DNA from: Henckelia pumila
Lineage: Eukaryota > Streptophyta > Magnoliopsida > Lamiales > Gesneriaceae
Length of the DNA: 64,000 nt
Direction of reading: 5' to 3'
NCBI RefSeq assembly: GCF_033568475.1
Contig: NC_133123.1
Coordinates: 25,716,622 to 25,780,621 of the forward strand
Under the pieces are notes generated by a model. That model saw nothing but the letters and a program-made list of their open reading frames with translations. It was not told the origin of the DNA and searched no databases. Shown here piece by piece: positions 58,870-64,000 of the stretch (position 1 is its first letter; each line of letters opens with the position of its first letter). The translations under genes were made by a program, and so were the position numbers.

Positions 58870-60366
58870 CTACCATGGAACCAAACCACTGTCATCCCCA
58901 TTTTCATGGAGCGAGGGTGTCTCCATTGTCCAAAATTCCTCTTTCTCTAGCATTCTTATCGTCTCCTCGGTCTCAAGGTCTTTCACATCACCCTCTGAAC
59001 CAGATTCGTCTAGTTCGAACAAATCATCCAAGCCATCGTCACAGTCATCATAATCCTCATGATCAACTCGAGGGTCCACGGTTTGAGCATTGCATTTATC
59101 GGCATCACCAAAAATATACTCCCGTTTCTTTTCTCTTCTTAACCTCTTCCCTTCTCGCACGAGTTCAACAAGCTGATCTTTTAATACCAATGTCTCATCC
59201 TTCTCCAAAAGTGCACCCTTTTTACTGTATCCCTCCACCAGAAAGACCGAATCTCTTTGCCCTTTTATGCTCACGTAGAACAACTCGGGATGCCTGATTA
59301 GCATTCCTCTCAGCTTGTTTGGTAGCCCAAATTCCTTCCTGAAATGTGTCAAATGATCCACCAAAGTCCTCTTCTCAACAGTAATTCCTAATACCTCCCT
59401 CACCACAGCACAGGCTCTCTTCTCTGCCTCAATTGATTCTTTTACCAGATTTCCTAAATTAGTTGTGTACGGACACACATCCGGTACGGCCTTGAATTTA
59501 ATAAGATAATCGCGATGACTCCTCTTGACATTCAGCCCTTTCCGAAGTGTTAAATGTTCGAATTTCAACGGCCTGTCAACTATGAGTCCAAGAGACTCAA
59601 TTTCATCATGGGAAGGAATAATGGTAGCCAAATTCGAATCCCAACAAACAAGCTCGAGAGCACGTCCATAAGAAGTATCCACAACTTTAAACTTATCCGG
59701 ATGATCGTTGCAAAGGCGTGAACGGAAGTTAACAGGCATGCCCAGATCAGGACCCAAATGCACCAGCTTCGACAATAAAATCCTGTGATATGGGGAGGCA
59801 AGCATCAAGAGTTTTTGCAGTTTTGTAACCAAAGAAGCAGCCATACTTTTTTTGAGATCACTCTCCCTTTTCGCCAAGGATGCGGCAGCCGGCGTGAGGC
59901 GGACACAGAGCTGAGTAAGTGGTCCCGCGGCATTAATCGGTATCAGCGGCACAGGGATATAAAACAGCTCAAAAATGGTCGGATACCGATGAATCATCGA
60001 TATCATGGAAAGCGGCTTGGGTAAACATAAGTATGAACGGCATTTATGGAGAATGTGAATGGGTAGGAAGTGTTTCGGTTTGGAAAGGAGGAGGGTCTTG
60101 AGCTTCTGAACAAAACGTATCTTGTTCTGCTTCGCCACATGCTTATCTAACCTTGGGTCACGTACTAACTTCTGACGAGATGAAGAACATGTAACTACAG
60201 AAAGATTCTTCAACAAGATGCTTTTTTTCTGAGCAAGATATTTACTTGAAGGATTGATGCTAATTCCATGTATATGCAACTTCGAGAGAGAGTGTGATTC
60301 AACCAAAACAGCTGGTATATCACAGCAGGACGCGAAAGAAACTTTCGAAGTCAATACTACTGACAT
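58870..60366 (-). CDS. PORR-domain organelle RNA-binding protein (WTF1/RPD1-like)
   Basis: Plant Organelle RNA Recognition (DUF860) protein. Characterised members promote group II intron splicing in chloroplasts or mitochondria; the RNA target here is unknown. It is one intronless frame of 498 residues from ATG 60,366 (MSVVLTSKVSF). The basic, Ser-rich first 50 residues suggest a transit peptide. The PORR domain runs from about 70 to 400 with blocks VRDPRLDKHV, IHRYPTIFELF, LRKGLNVKRSHRDYLIKF and EFGLPNKLRGMLIRHPELFYVSIKGQ. The C-terminal tail is strongly acidic (DDCDDGLDDLFELDESGS). The more upstream frame extension begins with TTG, not ATG. The long tail is unusual in charge but such tails occur in the family. 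Confidence 0.9.
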   Translation of the reverse strand: MSVVLTSKVSFASCCDIPAVLVESHSLSKLHIHGISINPSSKYLAQKKSILLKNLSVVTCSSSRQKLVRDPRLDKHVAKQNKIRFVQKLKTLLLSKPKHFLPIHILHKCRSYLCLPKPLSMISMIHRYPTIFELFYIPVPLIPINAAGPLTQLCVRLTPAAASLAKRESDLKKSMAASLVTKLQKLLMLASPYHRILLSKLVHLGPDLGMPVNFRSRLCNDHPDKFKVVDTSYGRALELVCWDSNLATIIPSHDEIESLGLIVDRPLKFEHLTLRKGLNVKRSHRDYLIKFKAVPDVCPYTTNLGNLVKESIEAEKRACAVVREVLGITVEKRTLVDHLTHFRKEFGLPNKLRGMLIRHPELFYVSIKGQRDSVFLVEGYSKKGALLEKDETLVLKDQLVELVREGKRLRREKKREYIFGDADKCNAQTVDPRVDHEDYDDCDDGLDDLFELDESGSEGDVKDLETEETIRMLEKEEFWTMETPSLHENGDDSGLVPW

Positions 60367-62075
60367 TTTCTTTATCTTCCGCAAGAATTTTGTGGTAAAA
60401 GCTCATGTTCTTCACACGGGCATTGAATCAAACAGTTTGTGCACAAGACATAGCAGGGATCAACCAAAAAACCAGAACAAAAACAGCAAGCCCGATTTAT
60501 GTTCTGGGGGATTTTCCCGGTAACTGGAAAGGGATTGAAGAACAAGGAATTAACAAATGAGATTTAAAAGTGGCAAGAAAGTGTAAACTGTAAACATATT
60601 CAAAATGACTAATTTTAAATGATAACCTTATTTTAGGAATTACCAAGATTTGGAAATTGGGGGTGAGTGTTTTAATTGGAGGGATTGATCGATATTCAAA
60701 AGAAGATATTGCTCGTATTAAAACTCAATTCAAAACAAAAAGTTCATCCGAAGATGATGATAAATAAATAAATAAATAAATTCGATTCACACTACGTCAC
60801 TACCAAACGTCCAAACAATTCAATCCAATGATGAAAACTTGACTCGATAATTAAAAGTCTATTGAAAGATGAAAAATTCTACCTAAATTACCAAAAATTT
60901 CGATCCAATGACAAAAATAATAATACTAAACAAACTAAACTCAAAGTCGACTCAATTATGAAAACTGTACACAAAATTTTTTCTTATTTTCATATATTTT
61001 TTTCGTTAAAAATCAAATATAGTCGTTTGATGATATGTTTTGTTCTTAGTACGAGCACGTGCATTGATATATATTCATTCGTATTAATTCACATCATATC
61101 TCTTAAAAAAATGTGGGATTCACATTTCACATAATCGTTAATAGTTGCATCGCACACGCATTGCATATATAAAGTTGTATACATATATTATATTATATGT
61201 ATATAATATATATTTATTTTTATAAGTATTTGTTTTTTTTTTTGGGGAATTTGATGATTATGTGTGGGTTTTTTTTAGACAACAAATTAATGGTGAACAC
61301 ACCAAGATACTATTATTGTGTTGTTGCTTTATATATAGACTATAGTATATATTAACGTCTTTACGTTATTAATACGCTCGTATTTATTTAAAATCAACAT
61401 TCATTGTTTATGGATCTTACTGTTCATTCATTTTTTTTTGTTTTTATTTTTATTTTATATTAAAAAAGACCTTTCTAAATTTTTACATTTTTAAAATTAA
61501 TATTATTGAAATAAAATTATTATTATTTATGTTAATTTAAGTTTAGTTTTGATTAAAATATGTTATAAAAAAATTATGAAAGAGCTATTGGGCTATTGAG
61601 TGCGATTGATAAGTAGAAATGTGTTGAGATGAATGAATTTGCAGAAATCGATTAATATTTATAGTGAGAATTTTTATTATTTTATTAAATCGGTTGTTAA
61701 AATTTTTAATTTTATTTAAATACCAATATTGTAAAAATTTTCATATTACAAAACGTCTATATAATTTTTTTTTAAAAAAGGAGGTGAGGTCGAATAGCTA
61801 TCTCAAGTTATCTTTATATATATATATATATAGATAAAGAAATGATCTCAAGTACCTTAGTGTCGAGAAATTTGTGTGCGACCTATTTTTTTTATTTTTT
61901 TTCGGCACTAAAACCCAGGTCGCTCACAGATTTCATGCATCCTAGGGTGCAGAGATCAAAATTTTATATATATCTATACTATTATATAAAAGATGATCCT
62001 ACTATACTAACTAACTTTGAGGACACCAAAAATTTTTATTCCGTAATTACCTCTCTTATCCACTATCCCGCTAAA
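60367..62075. other. PORR upstream region and AT-rich intergenic DNA
   Basis: The first 200 bases are probably the 5' leader of the PORR gene. The rest is AT-rich without genes, apart from the palindromic element at 61,833-61,966. Confidence 0.4.
61833..61966. repeat. Palindromic element inside (TA)n tract, copy 4
   Basis: Arms: GATCTCAAGTACCTTAG...GAAATTTGTGTGCGACC, and inverted GATCTCTGCACCCTAGG...GAAATCTGTGAGCGACC. A T-run and CACTAAAACCCAGG form the core. It resembles the element at 39,135 and is flanked by TA strings. Confidence 0.6.
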
Positions 62076-62385
62076 CCTCTCATTCGAAAAAATCCCGGTT
62101 CAGTCCTAAATGTTTGAACACATTTCCGGTTCAGTCCTAAATGTTTGAACGTTCCCGGTTTGGTCCCAAATATTTTCCAAAAATTCTCGGTTCAGTCCTA
62201 AATATTTTTATGTTTCCGGTTTGGTCCCAAATGTTTTAAAAAGTTTTCAGTTCAGTCCTAAATATTTTACATTCCAGATTTCGTCCTAAATATTTTTCAA
62301 AATTTTTCGGTTTGGTCCTTCCATCTACAAACAAAGCGTGATAAAAAAACTTACAAACAAAAGAAAAAGTTAAATAAAATAAAAA

Positions 62386-62418
<33 letters not shown>

Positions 62419-63339
62419 GAACAATAATTTCTTCCAAATGAAAATATAATATAAATTATGCAGAATAAAATTATAGAATAAAAAAATAATTGAACCATGC
62501 ATTCTTATAGTTAAAAACATTATCAATCACAAACAAATAAACAAATGTTTTAGCAAATAACTAGTATTACTTATTTCACAAAATATTTGAAATTTTCAAT
62601 AAATTTTACAAGAGAAAAATACTTATGGTTAACAATTGAGAAAATATAATGAATTATTTGACCACCGTTAAAGTAGTGATATGAAATTAAGTTTTATTTA
62701 ATAGTAAATTTTTCTCAAATACTAATTATTTAAATTATAAAAAAAGTTTTAAAAAGATATATATCTTTTTCCAACCTCTAAATTTTTTTCTTAAATGTGC
62801 AAGCATCATGAATGAGAATATATCAAAATTAATAGAAATGTGAAATAACATCATTAAATTTTAATTTCTCAAGTTTTGTTTATTTTATTTAAGTTTTTAT
62901 TTTGTAGCATCATGAATTTAATATTTTCATTTTGAACATTGTGTAAAATTGATTTAAATTTGGATAAAAACTCTAATAAATTTGTGTTTTATTTACAACT
63001 TGTTTAATGTTAAATATATAATAAATAATATAAAACTCAATCATAAATGATATAACACTACGCGGTGTTAGTTTTAACACACGAGTAGATGGAAGGATCA
63101 AACCGGGAAATTTTAAGAAATATTTAACACAAAATCGGCAATGTAAAAATATTTAGGACTGAACCGGGAACTTTTAGGAAACATTTAGGACCAAACCGGG
63201 AACGTATAAACATTTAGAACTGAACCGGGAACTTTTAGGAAACATTTAGGATCAAACCGAAAACGTCCAAACATTTAGGACTGAATCGGGAATGTGTCCA
63301 TACATTTAGGACTGAACCGGGATTTTTCCCCTCTCATTC
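62076..63339. mobile_element. MULE-like non-autonomous element with tandem-repeat ends, copy 2
   Basis: The 1244-bp element (62,086-63,329) is flanked by an exact 10-bp duplication CCTCTCATTC (62,076-62,085 and 63,330-63,339). The ends are GAAAAAATCCCGGTTCAGTC and inverted GGAAAAATCCCGGTTCAGTC. Each end holds about five tandem units of the CGGTTCAGTCCTAAATGTTTGAAC / GGTTTGGTCCCAAATGTTTT type. The interior matches 36,670-37,952 almost throughout, including an (AAT)n tract. The 9-10-bp duplication suggests Mutator-type mobilisation. No coding sequence is present. Confidence 0.85.
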
Positions 63340-64000
63340 ACTACATTTTTTGCTTTCAAAAAAAAATTACATTATAAAAAATTCTTTATTTTACACATGC
63401 AAAGCATGTGCATTTTTCAATAGTATATATTAACGATGTTACGTCAGCTCAAATTATTAATGTGTGTATTCACATTGGTGCATAAGAATAAATTAGTGTT
63501 AATAATCCACCAAATAATGCTCAATATCGGTGTCCTGAAAGTGATATTATAGAAATGATCATGGTTTACAAGTTTTTTTCAGATATATATATAAATATAT
63601 ATATATTTATTTATGTCAATTTGTATATACAATGGCTCCGACTTAAATTTAACGTGGACTCGGCTCAGAATTGTAACCGGGTCAACAGGTAAGTCACTCA
63701 TTAACAGTTTTATGAGCTTGAACCTTTCACCAGTCTGCAGGGACGTAGCCAGACTTTTTTTAACTGGTGGGCAAATTTTTTCGGAATTATTATTCTCTCA
63801 ATATTTTTTTCTTAATTCTTTTGTTAATATGATCAGTAACTTAAACTAAGCGACTAATTTATATATGTTGATGAGATATTTGAATTTATAAGTCAATAAA
63901 TATTGAATGCAAACTAATTAAATAACAGAATTGAGTACTCATCTCTTCCTTTAACAATTCAACTACAAATTTATTTACTGATCAAATATTGGAATACATA
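63340..64000. other. Intergenic sequence to the end of the window
   Basis: No gene is supported. The segment GGGACGTAGCCAGACTTTTTTT...GGTGGGCAAATTTTTTCGG at 63,741-63,785 looks like a transposon relic common in plants, but I cannot name it. Confidence 0.35.

Noticed and set aside
58812-59297. 161-codon plus-strand open frame
   Set aside because: Antisense to the PORR gene, His/Ser/Pro-rich and with no family resemblance.
1-64000. CRISPR arrays, rRNA, tRNA genes, bacterial operons or endogenous pararetrovirus sequences
   Set aside because: None was seen. Repeats are explained by transposons and simple repeats, and both retroelements are flanked by LTRs and target duplications.

Overview
The window is nuclear DNA from a eudicot plant. 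The evidence is intron-bearing genes with GT-AG junctions, plant-only families (UGT with PSPG box, plant PI-PLC, PORR protein, DIVARICATA-type MYB), plant LTR retrotransposons, and AT-rich intergenic DNA full of (TA)n tracts and MITEs. The UGT and the transposon types would fit an asterid such as a member of Lamiales, but that placement is a guess.

Region 1 (1-16.2 kb) is gene-rich. It holds a six-exon SGNH/GDSL esterase (710-3114, +), a nine-exon phosphoinositide-specific phospholipase C (4959-9680, +), a two-exon UDP-glycosyltransferase (9958-11564, -) convergent with the PLC, an intronless GPI-type GH17 glucanase-like gene (12518-13699, -), and a small Bet v1/START-fold protein of the lachrymatory-factor-synthase/polyketide-cyclase type (about 15684-16208, +).

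Region 2 (16,696-31,585) is one nested transposon block. A Ty1/copia element has 185/188-bp LTRs, a perfect 5-bp target duplication (GCATT), a PBS and a PPT. It is broken by three nonsense codons. A Ty3/gypsy element of Tekay/Del type has inserted into its RT/RNase H coding region in opposite orientation (20,489-30,647; LTRs about 2.65 kb, target duplication ATACT). The gypsy element carries what looks like a spliceable 203-bp intron between gag and pol.

Region 3 (31.6-64 kb) is mostly AT-rich intergenic DNA with four isolated genes: an adenylate isopentenyltransferase for cytokinin synthesis (40,683-41,675, -), a two-exon DIVARICATA-type MYB (54,444-56,218, +), and a PORR-domain organelle RNA-binding protein (58,870-60,366, -), plus decayed LINE RNase H fragments. 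Around them are many non-autonomous elements: a Harbinger-type MITE with TTA duplications, a hAT-like MITE, two copies of a 1.25-kb MULE-like element whose ends are built of tandem repeats, three copies of a 160-bp near-palindromic foldback MITE, and a set of small palindromes that sit inside (TA)n tracts.

The genes do not form a pathway. They are independent plant loci: lipid signalling, small-molecule glycosylation, cell-wall glucan, cytokinin synthesis, transcription and organelle RNA processing. No CRISPR, rRNA or tRNA gene was seen. All exon coordinates were read by eye from splice signals and family reading frames, without transcript data.
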